Counted from the stretch's first letter, positions 43,796-53,339 are shown. The stretch: 64,000 nucleotides of DNA from Phyllobacterium sophorae (GCF_003010965.1 NZ_PGGM01000005.1:186001-250000); one strand, 5' to 3'. A program made the numbers and translations. Notes: generated from the letters alone by a model not told the origin.

Positions 43796-44746
43796 ATGAT
43801 CACAAATATTCTTTACCCTGAGACCCAGCCCTCAACGGAACAGATGCTTCAAGTATCTGAACTGCACAGTATTCATGTGGAGGAATGCGGTAATCCGGAC
43901 GGCAAGCCGGTAATCATGATCCACGGCGGTCCAGGGGGTGGAATCAATCCGACGATGCGGCGCCTGCACGATCCGGAGCGGTATCGCATCATCCTGTTCG
44001 ATCAGCGCGGCTGTGGAAAGTCGACCCCTCACGCGGAACTGAACGAAAATACCACGTGGGATCTGGTCGCTGACATGGAGCGAATCCGCACCCATTTTGG
44101 TATCGACAAATGGCAGGTTTTTGGCGGTTCATGGGGATCGACTTTAGGGCTCGCCTATGCACAGACGCACCCGGAACGCGTTAGCGAATTGATTTTGCGC
44201 GGCATCTTCATGATCCGCCGTTTCGAGATCGATTGGTTCTACTCCAATGGTGCCAGCATTATCTATCCCGATCGTTTCGAAGCATATCAAGCGCATATTC
44301 CGGAGGAAGAGCGCGATGACATGATCGCGGCCTATTACAAACGGCTCACCGATCCGGATCCTGCGATTCAACTGGCTGCCGCCAAGCTGTGGGCGCGCTG
44401 GGAGGGGTCCGCCCTTTCGCTCCTTCCTGATCCGGCACGTGAAGAAGCCTTTGCCAGCGACCACTTTGCCATCGCCTTTGCGCGCATCGAATGCCATTAC
44501 TTTCAGCATAAGGGGTTTTTCGACACCGACGATCACCTTTTGCGCAATGCGCACCTGATCCGCGACATACCTGGTGTAATCGTCCATGGCCGCTACGACA
44601 TGTGCACGCCTTTGCTCAACGCCTGGCACTTGAAGAAGGTTTGGCCGGAAGCCGATCTGCGCATCGTCGAGGACGCCGGTCATGCGGTCAGCGAACCCGG
44701 CATCATTCATGAATTGATTCATGCGACCAAACGGTTTGCGACCTGA
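43796..44746 (+). CDS. pip: Proline iminopeptidase
   Basis: 316 aa from ATG 43796; TTG 43781 is an alternative. Alpha/beta hydrolase of the S33 family: oxyanion motif HGGPGGGIN, DQRGCGKSTPH, nucleophile Ser in GGSWGSTLGLAYAQTHPE (about 108-113), catalytic Asp in GRYDMCTP and His in DAGHAVSEPG. It removes N-terminal proline from peptides in the cytoplasm. Confidence 0.95.
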   Translation: MITNILYPETQPSTEQMLQVSELHSIHVEECGNPDGKPVIMIHGGPGGGINPTMRRLHDPERYRIILFDQRGCGKSTPHAELNENTTWDLVADMERIRTHFGIDKWQVFGGSWGSTLGLAYAQTHPERVSELILRGIFMIRRFEIDWFYSNGASIIYPDRFEAYQAHIPEEERDDMIAAYYKRLTDPDPAIQLAAAKLWARWEGSALSLLPDPAREEAFASDHFAIAFARIECHYFQHKGFFDTDDHLLRNAHLIRDIPGVIVHGRYDMCTPLLNAWHLKKVWPEADLRIVEDAGHAVSEPGIIHELIHATKRFAT

Positions 44747-44786
44747 CGACAGTTCTGCAGCCGGCCGTTCCCGTCCGGTTGCTTTT

Positions 44787-45230
44787 CTATGCGGCCAAAT
44801 GCTTTAGCCGCGACTTCACGACCCATAGGTGACCAAAGGGATCGATCAACACTCCTGCGCGATCCCCGCTATCCAGCGTCTCGATCTCGTTGCGGACGCT
44901 GCCGCCTTCAGCTACCGCGTGGTGCATTACCCGATCAACATCGTCCACATGGATATCGAGCATGACTGGAGTGGCGCCAATTGCATGAACGGACCGTGGT
45001 CCGCCAAGCGACGCATCCGCATCACGCTTGGGGTTTGCTCCGACGATCATGACCACCGACGCCCCCATGCGCAACTCGGCAGCGATCAGTTCGCCGTTGT
45101 GCAGATAGGGCCGGCCAACGACCTTTGCCCCGAACACATTGTCATAGAAATCCAGGGCCTTCTGCTGGTCACCATGGCGCACAAAAAGCCTGATCGATAC
45201 CTCTCCAATCAGTGTTGGCACTGCAATCAT
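44787..45230 (-). CDS. VOC-superfamily (PhnB/glyoxalase-like) protein
   Basis: 147 aa. One vicinal-oxygen-chelate domain: VSIRLFVRHGDQQKALDFYD at the start, VFGAKVVGRPYLHNGELIAA, then DIHVDDVDRVMHHAVAEGGS and DPFGHLWVV near the end. Similar to PhnB-like proteins, which lack defined activity. Substrate unknown. Confidence 0.87.
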   Translation of the reverse strand: MIAVPTLIGEVSIRLFVRHGDQQKALDFYDNVFGAKVVGRPYLHNGELIAAELRMGASVVMIVGANPKRDADASLGGPRSVHAIGATPVMLDIHVDDVDRVMHHAVAEGGSVRNEIETLDSGDRAGVLIDPFGHLWVVKSRLKHLAA

Positions 45231-45351
45231 TTTACCGCTCCCAGAGAAGATCCTGAGCGACTAAAGTCTACCAAATTGGCGAACAAATCAAGAACAAACT
45301 GGTCCAGACCGAGTCAGGCTCCTGCCACCATCCTGCCATCTACAGTCAGCA

Positions 45352-45795
45352 TCATGTCCTTTGGGGGGTGGTCTGCTGCTCGGGTTTCGTATCCTTGTTG
45401 TCGTATCCGAATTCCTTGGCAATTCCCATGAAACGGCGCATGAATTTCTCCATGTAGCTCAACCCTTTTTCAAACTCTTCGTCGGATGGGAGTGCATCGC
45501 GCACGACGGGCGGGATCTTACCCATGCTCGCCACTGTTGCTTCGAGCTTTGCTACCCGCACTTTGAGGTCAGCAATGTCTTCGTCGTAAGCGGTTCGCTC
45601 CTCGGCGGCAAGTTTGCATATGAGCTGCCCAGACCTCTCCTGACAGATCGACATCTCGCCGGTCTTGTTGTTCATGCGGACATAGCCGGTGTCTGTTCGT
45701 TCCAGCGTGTATGTCGTTGTTTCCTGGGCAATCGCAGCGCATGACCATAGGGATCCAGCCGCAAGAGCGAAGAACAAAGTGCGCGTTCGTGACAT
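45352..45795 (-). CDS. Secreted coiled-coil protein, hypothetical
   Basis: 147 aa from ATG 45795, with TGGAGG seven bases before. Signal peptide TLFFALAAGSLWSCAAIAQ, cleaved probably after AIA. Mature part: beta-rich DTGYVRMNNKTGEMSICQER, then a coiled coil (DEDIADLKVRVAKLEATVAS) and a polar tail. Conserved-looking rhizobial periplasmic protein of unknown role. Confidence 0.8.
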   Translation of the reverse strand: MSRTRTLFFALAAGSLWSCAAIAQETTTYTLERTDTGYVRMNNKTGEMSICQERSGQLICKLAAEERTAYDEDIADLKVRVAKLEATVASMGKIPPVVRDALPSDEEFEKGLSYMEKFMRRFMGIAKEFGYDNKDTKPEQQTTPQRT

Positions 45796-45931
45796 GGATC
45801 GACCTCCAGGGTTGGTAGTTGGCAAGCGTGGCTAAATAATACGCCGAAAATCGGAAATCGGGCGAGTTTTCTGTTACCCGCGCCCACTCTACCCTTTGCG
45901 CATTGCGGTTTTGCGTCTAGTAAATGCGCTT

Positions 45932-46279
45932 ATGACTGATATCATTTACAAAATTGCTCCGCGCGCGCTTTGGCAGACTGCCGAAGCGAAAGGTGCGTTT
46001 GACGGCGCTCCAATCGATCATGCGGACGGTTACATCCATTTTTCAACTGCGGCGCAGGCGGTTGAGACGGCTGCAAAGCATTTTGCCGGGCAGGACGATT
46101 TGCTGCTGATAGCTGTTGAAGCCGATCGGCTGGGCGATGCGCTCAAATATGAAGTCTCCCGCGGCGGAGACCTCTTCCCTCATCTCTATGCAACTCTGCC
46201 ACTCGATGCGGTGGCCTGGGTCCGGCCTTTACCGCTCGGCGGCGATGGCAGGCACCAATTTCCGGAGCTTCAGGCATGA
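45932..46279 (+). CDS. DUF952 family protein
   Basis: 115 aa from ATG 45932; the longer frame from 45896 is unlikely. IYKIAPRALWQTAEAKGAF, then DHADGYIHFSTAAQAVETAA and the ending LPLDAVAWVRPLPL, are typical DUF952, a small fold related to ADP-ribosyl-binding proteins, function unknown. Overlaps pyrD by four bases (ATGA), and this pairing is common in rhizobia. Confidence 0.92.
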   Translation: MTDIIYKIAPRALWQTAEAKGAFDGAPIDHADGYIHFSTAAQAVETAAKHFAGQDDLLLIAVEADRLGDALKYEVSRGGDLFPHLYATLPLDAVAWVRPLPLGGDGRHQFPELQA

Positions 46280-47364
46280 GCGGGTTGTTCCGGTCGATCG
46301 GCCGCAAGGTACTGTTCTCTCTCGATCCCGAAGATGCCCATGGTCTTTCGATCAAAGCATTGAAGACTGGCCTGGTGCCAGGCTGCGCGCCACACAACGA
46401 CCCAGCGCTGCGCGTGACTGTCGCGGGCTTAAGCTTCCCCAACCCGCTTGGCATGGCCGCGGGCTACGACAAGAACGCGGAAGTGCCAGATGCGCTGCTG
46501 AACCTCGGGTTTGGCTTCACCGAAGTAGGCACGCTCACGCCGCTGGCCCAATCCGGCAATCCGAAGCCACGGATTTTCCGCCTTGTTGAGGACAACGCGG
46601 TGATCAACCGCCTGGGCTTCAACAATGAAGGTCATGAAACGGCATTTCGCCGTCTTAGTGCCCGGCGTTCTCATGCGGGTATTGTCGGAGTGAACATCGG
46701 TGCCAACAAGGATTCCACCGATCGCGTCGCCGACTACGTGGCTGGCATCCGGAAGTTTTACTCACTTGCCAGCTATTTCACGGTCAACATCTCCTCCCCC
46801 AATACGCCAGGATTGCGCGATCTGCAGGCCCGCGACGGCCTCAAGGAGCTGCTCGGCAGGGTGCTTGAGGCACGCGAAGTCCAATCCGGTGTCAGGCGCC
46901 CCGTCTTCCTCAAGATCGCACCGGATCTCCCCGAAGCCAGCCTTGATGATATCGCCGCTGAAATCGCGCTGCACCCTCTGGACGGATTGATCATTTCCAA
47001 TACGACGCTCTCGCGCACTGGCCTCAAGAGCTCGAGAGCAACCGGAGAGGCGGGTGGCCTTTCCGGTGTGCCGCTGTTCCAACGCTCGACAATCCTCCTT
47101 GCCAAGATGCGCCAGCGTGTCGGCGCCGAATTGCCGCTCGTCGGTGTCGGCGGCATTGACAGCGCCGCTACCGCAATCACGAAAATTCGTGCTGGCGCCG
47201 ATCTCGTTCAGCTCTACACGAGCATGATCTTTCAGGGTCCTGGCCTGGCGGGCATGGTCGTCAAGGATATGTCAGCGGCCATGAAGCGCGACGGTATCAG
47301 CACCATTGCCGCCTTACGGGACTGCGATGTCGCCTATTGGGCTGGAAAAGCGATCCCCACCTAG
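46276..47364 (+). CDS. pyrD: Dihydroorotate dehydrogenase (quinone), class 2
   Basis: 362 aa. Membrane-associated flavoenzyme of pyrimidine synthesis, oxidising dihydroorotate with ubiquinone. N-terminal helix FRSIGRKVLFSLDPEDAHGL, FMN site FTEVGTLTPLAQSGNPKPR, catalytic Ser in TVNISSPNTPGLRDL (about residue 175), then LKIAPDL, ISNTTLSR and VGVGGIDSA. Starts in an overlap with the DUF952 gene and converges with the MATE gene, overlapping by four bases. Confidence 0.96.
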   Translation: MSGLFRSIGRKVLFSLDPEDAHGLSIKALKTGLVPGCAPHNDPALRVTVAGLSFPNPLGMAAGYDKNAEVPDALLNLGFGFTEVGTLTPLAQSGNPKPRIFRLVEDNAVINRLGFNNEGHETAFRRLSARRSHAGIVGVNIGANKDSTDRVADYVAGIRKFYSLASYFTVNISSPNTPGLRDLQARDGLKELLGRVLEAREVQSGVRRPVFLKIAPDLPEASLDDIAAEIALHPLDGLIISNTTLSRTGLKSSRATGEAGGLSGVPLFQRSTILLAKMRQRVGAELPLVGVGGIDSAATAITKIRAGADLVQLYTSMIFQGPGLAGMVVKDMSAAMKRDGISTIAALRDCDVAYWAGKAIPT

Positions 47365-48716
47365 TCGGCAAATTGCAGTCGGGCCCGGCTTGGCAGAATC
47401 GACAAGAGTGAAAGGCCGCGCAGGCCGAGAAACAGGTGTAGCGCCAGCCAAAGGCCGTGGTTGCCCAGATATAGCGGCAGGATGAAATAAGCGGCGAAGT
47501 AACCGATCAGCGACAGGATCATCATGTTGCGCATGTCGCGCGACCATGTTGCGCCGATGAACACACCGTCCATATGGAAAGCCAGCAGACCGACGACCGG
47601 CGCCAAAGCTGCCCAGGGCAAATACAGCGATGCCATCGCTTGGACATCGCCGGACTTGATCAGAAATGCAACAATCGCATCGCCAAAAGTGAGAAAGAAT
47701 AGCGCCATCGCCGTTGCCAGTATCATCCCCCACAGGAATGACAGCTTCACACCACGATCGAATGCCGGACGATAGTGTGCACCAACCGCGCGTCCGGAAA
47801 TCTGTTCTGCAGCTGTCGTCACACCATCAATCAAATAGCCTGAAATCAGGAGGAAATTCATGAGCACAGCATTGGTTGCGAGCGTCACGGCTCCTGCTTC
47901 TGTTCCGGCCCGTGTGAAAAAGGCATAGGCGATCAGCAGAAGAAATGACCGCAGCATGATATCGCGGTTGACCGTAAACATGCGGCGGACTTCATGCATG
48001 TCGAGAATCCGCGCCCGAGACGGGTTGGGTACAGAACGGAACTGCAGATAAACCACTGAAAGGCCGACCAGCAGCGCGGCACTTTCGCCGAGCACCGTGC
48101 CCCACGCGATACCGGCAACTCCCCAGCCCAAAACCAGTCCCAGCCAAATGGTCATCACCACATTGACGCCGTTGAGCAGAAGCTGGAGATAGAGGCCCTG
48201 CATCGCCTTGCCCTGCCCCAACAACAGGCCGAGCACAACGAAATTGCCCAAGGCCATCGGCGATGAGAGAAGGCGGATGGAGACATAGGTCGACATGGCA
48301 TCGGCCACGGCTTTGTCCGGGTTCATGAAGCTGAGCGCCGCCTGGAGCACCAATGGCGTCGCAGCTATGAAGAGCGAGCCCGCGATCACGGCGATTCCGA
48401 GCGCGCGCCAGAATATCGCCTCCTGCTCCACATTGTCATGCCGCCCCAAAGCCTGCGCCACCAGACCGGTGGTGCCAGAGCGTAGAAAATTCATGGTGGA
48501 AAACAGGAAGTCAAAAACAAGTGCGCCAATGGCAAGGCCACCGAGCAGATGTGGATCGCCTAGCTGGCCGATGACGGCCGTATCGACCAGACCAAGCAGT
48601 GGCGTCGTCAGGGAAGCCAACATGACCGGGATCGTAATCGCGAGCATCAGGCGGTTGGTCACCTCAAACGGGCGAACAATCTTTGATCCTGGCGGAGTAG
48701 ACACTTCGATCGTCAT
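47361..48716 (-). CDS. MATE-family efflux transporter
   Basis: 451 aa from ATG 48716; a GTG at 48737 is possible. Twelve predicted membrane helices in two halves. Family features include LTTPLLGLVDTAVIGQLGD at the start and LRSGTTGLVAQALGRHDNVE after helix 3. DinF/NorM-type antiporters use sodium or protons to expel cationic drugs or metabolites. Substrate unknown. Confidence 0.92.
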   Translation of the reverse strand: MTIEVSTPPGSKIVRPFEVTNRLMLAITIPVMLASLTTPLLGLVDTAVIGQLGDPHLLGGLAIGALVFDFLFSTMNFLRSGTTGLVAQALGRHDNVEQEAIFWRALGIAVIAGSLFIAATPLVLQAALSFMNPDKAVADAMSTYVSIRLLSSPMALGNFVVLGLLLGQGKAMQGLYLQLLLNGVNVVMTIWLGLVLGWGVAGIAWGTVLGESAALLVGLSVVYLQFRSVPNPSRARILDMHEVRRMFTVNRDIMLRSFLLLIAYAFFTRAGTEAGAVTLATNAVLMNFLLISGYLIDGVTTAAEQISGRAVGAHYRPAFDRGVKLSFLWGMILATAMALFFLTFGDAIVAFLIKSGDVQAMASLYLPWAALAPVVGLLAFHMDGVFIGATWSRDMRNMMILSLIGYFAAYFILPLYLGNHGLWLALHLFLGLRGLSLLSILPSRARLQFAD

Positions 48717-48816
48717 GAGGGGCACCGGAGATTGCAACCTGCAAGGTTGTCAATGTTGTATGCCACCGGATCGCAATGTTTTCCAGTGCAATTGCAGCCT
48801 ACAGGATTCTCAGCAC

Positions 48817-49314
48817 TTAGCTGGCCAGTACCAGGGCCCAAAAACGCTCGGTCCTGCCATTTGCAGATTCCGCGTAGGCGAGGCCAAACCGGGTGAACTT
48901 CGGGTCCAGCATATTGCGCCGGTGCGGCGGCGACGCCATCCATCGCGCAAACAGCTCATCCAGATCCATACCCCCCATCGCGATATTCTCGGCTGCGATG
49001 CCGCGAATTTCATTATCTCGAACACGAGAGGCGAAGCCGCGGCCCCAGCTCGTTGTATGGCTCATACGGCCCGCGCTTGCCATGTAACGTGCTTGCTGCA
49101 GGGCGGCACCCTCAAGCTGAGGGTCGGCAGACAGTGCACCTAGCCCATTGGCCGAGCGGATCGCCTGCATGTTTGAACTGGCGGATGCAGATGCGCCGTC
49201 GCTCTTTCCCAGTGTGCGCATCGCGGTCTGGCAAGCGGCCAACGGAAACAAGGCAGAGGCTGCGGCGAAACCGAGAAAGATGCGCCGGGAACAATGGAAA
49301 TTCTTATCGGACAT
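48817..49314 (-). CDS. CAP/SCP-domain lipoprotein
   Basis: 165 aa from ATG 49314. Signal peptide with twin-Arg-like SRRIFLGFAAASALFPLAAC and a lipobox LAAC (Cys about residue 28). The CAP domain follows, with NGLGALSADPQLEGAALQQA, the His in MSHTTSW, AENIAMG and WMASPPHRRNMLDP, a set that marks the SCP/PR1 fold. Probably an envelope lipoprotein; function unknown. Confidence 0.88.
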   Translation of the reverse strand: MSDKNFHCSRRIFLGFAAASALFPLAACQTAMRTLGKSDGASASASSNMQAIRSANGLGALSADPQLEGAALQQARYMASAGRMSHTTSWGRGFASRVRDNEIRGIAAENIAMGGMDLDELFARWMASPPHRRNMLDPKFTRFGLAYAESANGRTERFWALVLAS

Positions 49315-49395
49315 GAGCGGGCAATTCCTGTGGGACCACATGCCCGTAGCCAGAAATTGTGGCTCATTCGAGCCGAATTGAGCGGAATTCTGCGG

Positions 49396-49662
49396 TCAGC
49401 GCCGGTAGCTCAGCAACCGCAAGATGATAAAGCATGGAATAACCACCACCGCGCCAAGCAGGAAATAAGCGGCAAAGCGCTCGATGGCGCCGAAGCCCAG
49501 ATTCCATATGCGGCGGACGAAATTCTCGATGCCATAGAGAATATCCATCGGAGACCAATCAAACGCGCTCATGACAACGCCGACCACCAGCGAGACGAGA
49601 ATGAGTTTGACAAGGACGCGGCCGGGCGTATCGCCCAAAAAGCGGTTTATTCCGTCCGACAT
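49396..49662 (-). CDS. Small two-helix membrane protein (DUF6460-like)
   Basis: 88 aa; GGAGAAGAA precedes ATG 49662. Two hydrophobic segments: VKLILVSLVVGVVMSAF (about 19-35) and FAAYFLLGAVVVIPCFIILR (about 63-82), with an amphipathic stretch between. Matches a short rhizobial membrane family of unknown role. Confidence 0.8.
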   Translation of the reverse strand: MSDGINRFLGDTPGRVLVKLILVSLVVGVVMSAFDWSPMDILYGIENFVRRIWNLGFGAIERFAAYFLLGAVVVIPCFIILRLLSYRR

Positions 49663-49765
49663 TTCTTCTCCGACATTGGCGAAACTGCTACGCCTCTCAC
49701 ATACGGCGATACGCCGGTCTGTTCAAGGTGAGCCCATGTTTAGTTTTGTTTTCGTGGGGCGGGGA

Positions 49766-49839
49766 TGGAGCGGGTGAAGGGAATCGAACCCTCGTATGCA
49801 GCTTGGGAAGCTGCCGTTCTACCATTGAACTACACCCGC
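49766..49839 (-). tRNA. tRNA-Gly (CCC)
   Basis: 74-nt cloverleaf with encoded CCA. Acceptor GCGGGTG pairs with CACCCGC; anticodon loop TTCCCAA in a GCAGC/GCTGC stem gives CCC; T arm GTTCGATTC. Confidence 0.96.
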
Positions 49840-49935
49840 GGACCGTTATCGCAAATCAAGAGCACAAGCGACCGATAGTCAACCGTATTTGTTCCAGGAT
49901 TGATAGTACGTCCGACTTTATTCCCATTCCTGCAA

Positions 49936-51027
49936 TCATTTGAAGTGCTTGGAAAGTTTCAGCCCCTGCGCCTGATAATTCGAACCGAGATCGGTGCCAT
50001 AGAGCGCTCTGGGCCGCTCCAGCATGTGCTCGTATATCAGCCGGCCGACAATCTGACCGTGCTCCAATATGAACGGCACTTCGTGGCTGCGTACCTCGAG
50101 GACGGCGCGGCTGCCAGTTCCTCCCGCTGCCGTATGCCCGAAGCCGGGATCAAAAAATCCGGCGTAGTGAACGCGAAACTCACCCACAAGCGGATCGAAG
50201 GGCGTCATTTCAGCTGCATAAAGCGGTGGCACATGCACCGCTTCGCGAGAAACGAGAATATAGAATTCGTCTGGGTCAAGCACCAGTTCGCGTGCGCCCC
50301 GATCGTGAATCGGCTCCCAGAAATCGAAAAGGTCATGCACGCCGCGCTTGTCGACATCGACGACGCCGGTGTGGTGCTTGCCCCGATAACCGACGAGCCC
50401 GTTCTTGTCTCCCGTCAGGTCAATTGACAAGGCGATGCCGCCGCCGGAAATATTGGGTGTGTCGGAAGCTACCAGCGTTTCCGCGGCATGCAACGCCGCC
50501 AGTTCGGTTTCCTCAAGTTGCGCACGCCCGGTTCGGAACCGGATTTGCGACAGTCGCGAGCCGGTCCTCGCAACGATGGGGAAAGTGCGCGGGCTGACCT
50601 CGAGATAGAGTGGTCCGTGATAACCGGCGGGAACCTTGTCGAACTCCTGTGCGCAGTCAGCTATGACCCGCGTGAAAATATCGAGACGTCCGGTCGAGCT
50701 CTTCGGATTGGCAGAGGCCGAGACTTCGGGTGGCAAGCTCAGGCTCTCCAGAAGCGGCACGATATAAACGCACCCGGTCTCCAGTACCGCCCCCTCGGTC
50801 AGGTCGATTTCATGCAGCTTCAGGCGGTCCAGCTTGTCGATCACAGGCGTTCCCGGTCCCGGCATGAAACTGGCGCGAACCCGATAGGCTTTAAATCCGA
50901 GCCTCAGGTCGAGACTTGCCGGCTGGATCTGGTCGCCATCGAAGTCGCGTTGTGTTTTAAGCGCGCCTGCCTGATGCAGCGCCCTGATACCACTATCCGC
51001 CAGAATGCCCGCTTCACGTCTCAACAT
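49936..51027 (-). CDS. dcd: 2'-deoxycytidine 5'-triphosphate deaminase (long rhizobial type)
   Basis: 363 aa from ATG 51027; TTG 51045 is possible. Usual Dcd is about 190 aa; this long alphaproteobacterial form contains two dUTPase-like halves, one with the classic ANPKSSTGRLDIFTRVIADC near residue 110 and one with EFRVHYAGFFDPGFGH and EVPFILEHGQIVGRL near the end. It deaminates dCTP to dUTP for thymidylate synthesis. Confidence 0.9.
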   Translation of the reverse strand: MLRREAGILADSGIRALHQAGALKTQRDFDGDQIQPASLDLRLGFKAYRVRASFMPGPGTPVIDKLDRLKLHEIDLTEGAVLETGCVYIVPLLESLSLPPEVSASANPKSSTGRLDIFTRVIADCAQEFDKVPAGYHGPLYLEVSPRTFPIVARTGSRLSQIRFRTGRAQLEETELAALHAAETLVASDTPNISGGGIALSIDLTGDKNGLVGYRGKHHTGVVDVDKRGVHDLFDFWEPIHDRGARELVLDPDEFYILVSREAVHVPPLYAAEMTPFDPLVGEFRVHYAGFFDPGFGHTAAGGTGSRAVLEVRSHEVPFILEHGQIVGRLIYEHMLERPRALYGTDLGSNYQAQGLKLSKHFK

Positions 51028-51116
51028 GTCATCCGCCAAAACCAACTAAAAGAGACAAAAGCTTTAGCGTCTCACCCGATTGACGCAAGCCGCCAAGAGG
51101 ATTAAAGCAATTTTAT

Positions 51117-51173
51117 CCCGTGGTGATTTGGCCGGCCGGCTTGCAGCCACGTAAAATAATTTGCTAAAAGAGG
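51117..51173 (+). promoter_or_regulatory. SAM-II riboswitch upstream of metZ
   Basis: The sequence carries the SAM-II (metX/metA) signature: P1 GTGG (51120-51123) with CCAC (51147-51150), then GATTT, TTGCAGCC and the pseudoknot-forming GCTAAAAGAGG. SAM-II elements bind S-adenosylmethionine and shut down methionine-synthesis genes in alphaproteobacteria. It lies about 80 bases before the metZ start, with terminator-like stems in between. Confidence 0.85.
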
Positions 51174-51220
51174 CCCGGTCTCGTCCGGCCTTTTTGCGAT
51201 TCACGCAAGGCCGGTTTTTT
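51171..51220 (+). terminator. Two overlapping terminator hairpins in metZ leader
   Basis: Hairpin A (51171-51190, AGGCC.../...GGCCT) is followed by TTTTT. Hairpin B (51185-51214, CCGGCCTT...GCG with CGC AAGGCCGG) is followed by TTTTTT. The 3' arm of A is the 5' arm of B, so they cannot form together. This fits riboswitch control by transcription attenuation, though one may only be the end of the upstream region. Confidence 0.65.
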
Positions 51221-51251
51221 GTTGGCCAGATTCTGGCAGATTGAGAAGACG

Positions 51252-52445
51252 ATGACCAAGACGACCACTCGCAAGCTGCGCACCGCAACAAATCTTGTCC
51301 ACGCCGGAACCTTGCGCTCCGGCTTCGGTGAGACATCGGAAGCCCTGTTTCTGACGCAAGGTTTTGTCTACCCCAGCGCAGAGGCCGCGGAGGCCCGCTT
51401 CAAGGGCGAAGAGCCAGGATTCATCTATTCACGCTACGCCAATCCGACGACCGACATGTTCGAAAAGCGCATGTGCGCTCTCGAGGGCGCGGAAGACGCG
51501 CGCGCCACGGCGTCGGGCATGGCAGCGGTGGCTGCGGCCATCATTTGTCAGGTCAAGGCGGGAGATCACGTCCTTGCAGCCCGCGCCATGTTCGGCTCGT
51601 GCCGCTATATTATCGAGACGCTCTTGCCGCGATATGGCGTCGACTTCACGCTGATTGATGGCTCGAAGATCGAAAATTGGGAGAGTGCCATCCGCCCCAA
51701 TACCAAGGTGCTGTTCCTCGAAAGCCCCACAAATCCGACGCTGGAAGTCATCGATATTGCCGCCGTTGCAAATGTCGCCAATTCCGTCGGCGCCAAGCTT
51801 ATCGTCGACAATGTCTTCGCGACGCCGCTGTTTCAGAAGCCCCTGGAGCTGGGGGCGCATATCGTCGTCTATTCAACGACCAAACACATAGACGGCCACG
51901 GCCGTTGTTTGGGCGGAGTGATCCTTTCTGACAAGCAGTGGATCGACGAGAACCTTCACGAATATTTTCGCCATACCGGGCCAGGCCTCAGCCCTTTCAA
52001 TTCATGGGTGATGCTGAAAGGACTCGAAACGTTGACCGTTCGCGTCCAGCAGCAAACGGCGAACGCGGCAAAGATCGCCGACTTCCTCGCTGGTCACCCT
52101 GCTGTTGCCAAAGTTCTCTATCCGGGGCGGGCGGACCATCCACAGGCGGACATCATCGCCAAGCAAATGAGCGGCGGCTCTACATTGATTGCGTTTGAAG
52201 TGAAGGGTGGCAAGAGGGAAACATTCAACGTCGAGAACGCATTGGAAATTATCCAGATCTCCAACAATCTGGGTGATTCAAAGAGCCTGATTACACATCC
52301 GACCACAACGACGCACAAGAACCTCACCGATGAGGCACGTGCCGAACTCGGCATTTCCGACGGGCTGCTGCGTTTGTCGATCGGGCTCGAAGATGTGAAC
52401 GATCTGATCGAAGACCTCGATACGGCGCTCAGGGCCGCTCGCTGA
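51252..52445 (+). CDS. metZ: O-succinylhomoserine sulfhydrylase
   Basis: 397 aa from ATG 51252. Cys/Met-metabolism PLP enzyme: RYANPTTDMFEKRMCALEGA, SGMAAVAAAI, ESPTNPTLEVIDI and the PLP lysine in YSTTKHIDGHGRCLGG (about residue 212), ending in the RLSIGLEDVNDLIEDL tail. Makes homocysteine from O-succinylhomoserine and sulfide in methionine synthesis. The SAM-II riboswitch upstream confirms the pathway. Confidence 0.95.
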   Translation: MTKTTTRKLRTATNLVHAGTLRSGFGETSEALFLTQGFVYPSAEAAEARFKGEEPGFIYSRYANPTTDMFEKRMCALEGAEDARATASGMAAVAAAIICQVKAGDHVLAARAMFGSCRYIIETLLPRYGVDFTLIDGSKIENWESAIRPNTKVLFLESPTNPTLEVIDIAAVANVANSVGAKLIVDNVFATPLFQKPLELGAHIVVYSTTKHIDGHGRCLGGVILSDKQWIDENLHEYFRHTGPGLSPFNSWVMLKGLETLTVRVQQQTANAAKIADFLAGHPAVAKVLYPGRADHPQADIIAKQMSGGSTLIAFEVKGGKRETFNVENALEIIQISNNLGDSKSLITHPTTTTHKNLTDEARAELGISDGLLRLSIGLEDVNDLIEDLDTALRAAR

Positions 52446-52446
52446 G

Positions 52447-52785
52447 TCACAGGACGTGCCGCGTCGAGACGGATTTCGGCGCGGCCTTCTTCCAGGCCAT
52501 CGCCATGGCATGGCGTACTGCATCCGCATCGGCGGTATGCAGCATCACAAAGGTCCAACCCTTCTCGCCCCAGCTTCCCGGAACCGGCTCGAATATGTGT
52601 GCTGACGTTTCCCGTAAGAGTGCCTGATCGCCCGGTGAAAGCGCCAATACCCCACACTCCTTGTCAGGACGCAAAGTTGCGAAAATTTTTCCACCAACAC
52701 GGAAATCAGTCGTACTGAAGTGTTTCCCCTGCATGCTCTCCGGAAAAGAAAGGGCCATTTCCGCAAACTCTTCCAAAGTCATCAT
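52447..52785 (-). CDS. MmcQ/YjbR-family protein
   Basis: 112 aa. LEEFAEMALSFPESMQGKHF, then DFRVGGKIFATLRPD and the final GWTFVMLHTADADAVRHAMA, match MmcQ/YjbR, a CyaY-like fold with proposed DNA-binding ability and no settled function. It converges with metZ, one base from its stop. Confidence 0.88.
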   Translation of the reverse strand: MMTLEEFAEMALSFPESMQGKHFSTTDFRVGGKIFATLRPDKECGVLALSPGDQALLRETSAHIFEPVPGSWGEKGWTFVMLHTADADAVRHAMAMAWKKAAPKSVSTRHVL

Positions 52786-52946
52786 GACGATTTCTCTCGA
52801 GACTGAGCAAGTTTCACCATCACACTAACAATATAAGCGGCGGTTCACGAAGGTTTTAATTCAATACAATATCAGAGTGGTTGACGCGATGGCTTTGAGC
52901 CGCGATATCAGGGACATAGGGTCAGGACCCTAGACTGAGAGCAGGT

Positions 52947-53339
52947 ATGTATAAAGCTATCACGCGCGATATCGAAGTGACCGTCGAACCGTTCTATCTG
53001 GAGGAGCAGTCCAATCCGGAGGAGAACCGCTATGTTTGGGGTTACCGAATTACCATCGCAAATGAATCCGAGGTTACCGTACAGTTGCGGGCACGCTACT
53101 GGAAAATTACCGATGGCAATGGCCATGTAGAAGAAGTGCGCGGGCCGGGCGTGATTGGCGAGCAGCCCATCCTCGATCCTGGCGATAGTTTTCAGTATTC
53201 TTCCGGCTGTCCGCTGACGACGACGTCTGGCGTCATGGTTGGACGCTATTCAATGCAGACCAATGACGGTGACCGCTTTGACATCGAAATTCCGGCGTTC
53301 TCCCTTGACCTCCCTGACCAGTTGCGGACATTGAATTGA
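52947..53339 (+). CDS. apaG: Co2+/Mg2+ efflux protein ApaG
   Basis: 130 aa. [20 protein letters not shown], then [20 protein letters not shown] and [20 protein letters not shown], are the core of ApaG, a fibronectin-type-III-like fold. Linked to cobalt resistance and diadenosine polyphosphate control in enterobacteria; mechanism unclear. The next gene starts in a one-base overlap with its stop. Confidence 0.96.
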   Translation: MYKAITRDIEVTVEPFYLEEQSNPEENRYVWGYRITIANESEVTVQLRARYWKITDGNGHVEEVRGPGVIGEQPILDPGDSFQYSSGCPLTTTSGVMVGRYSMQTNDGDRFDIEIPAFSLDLPDQLRTLN

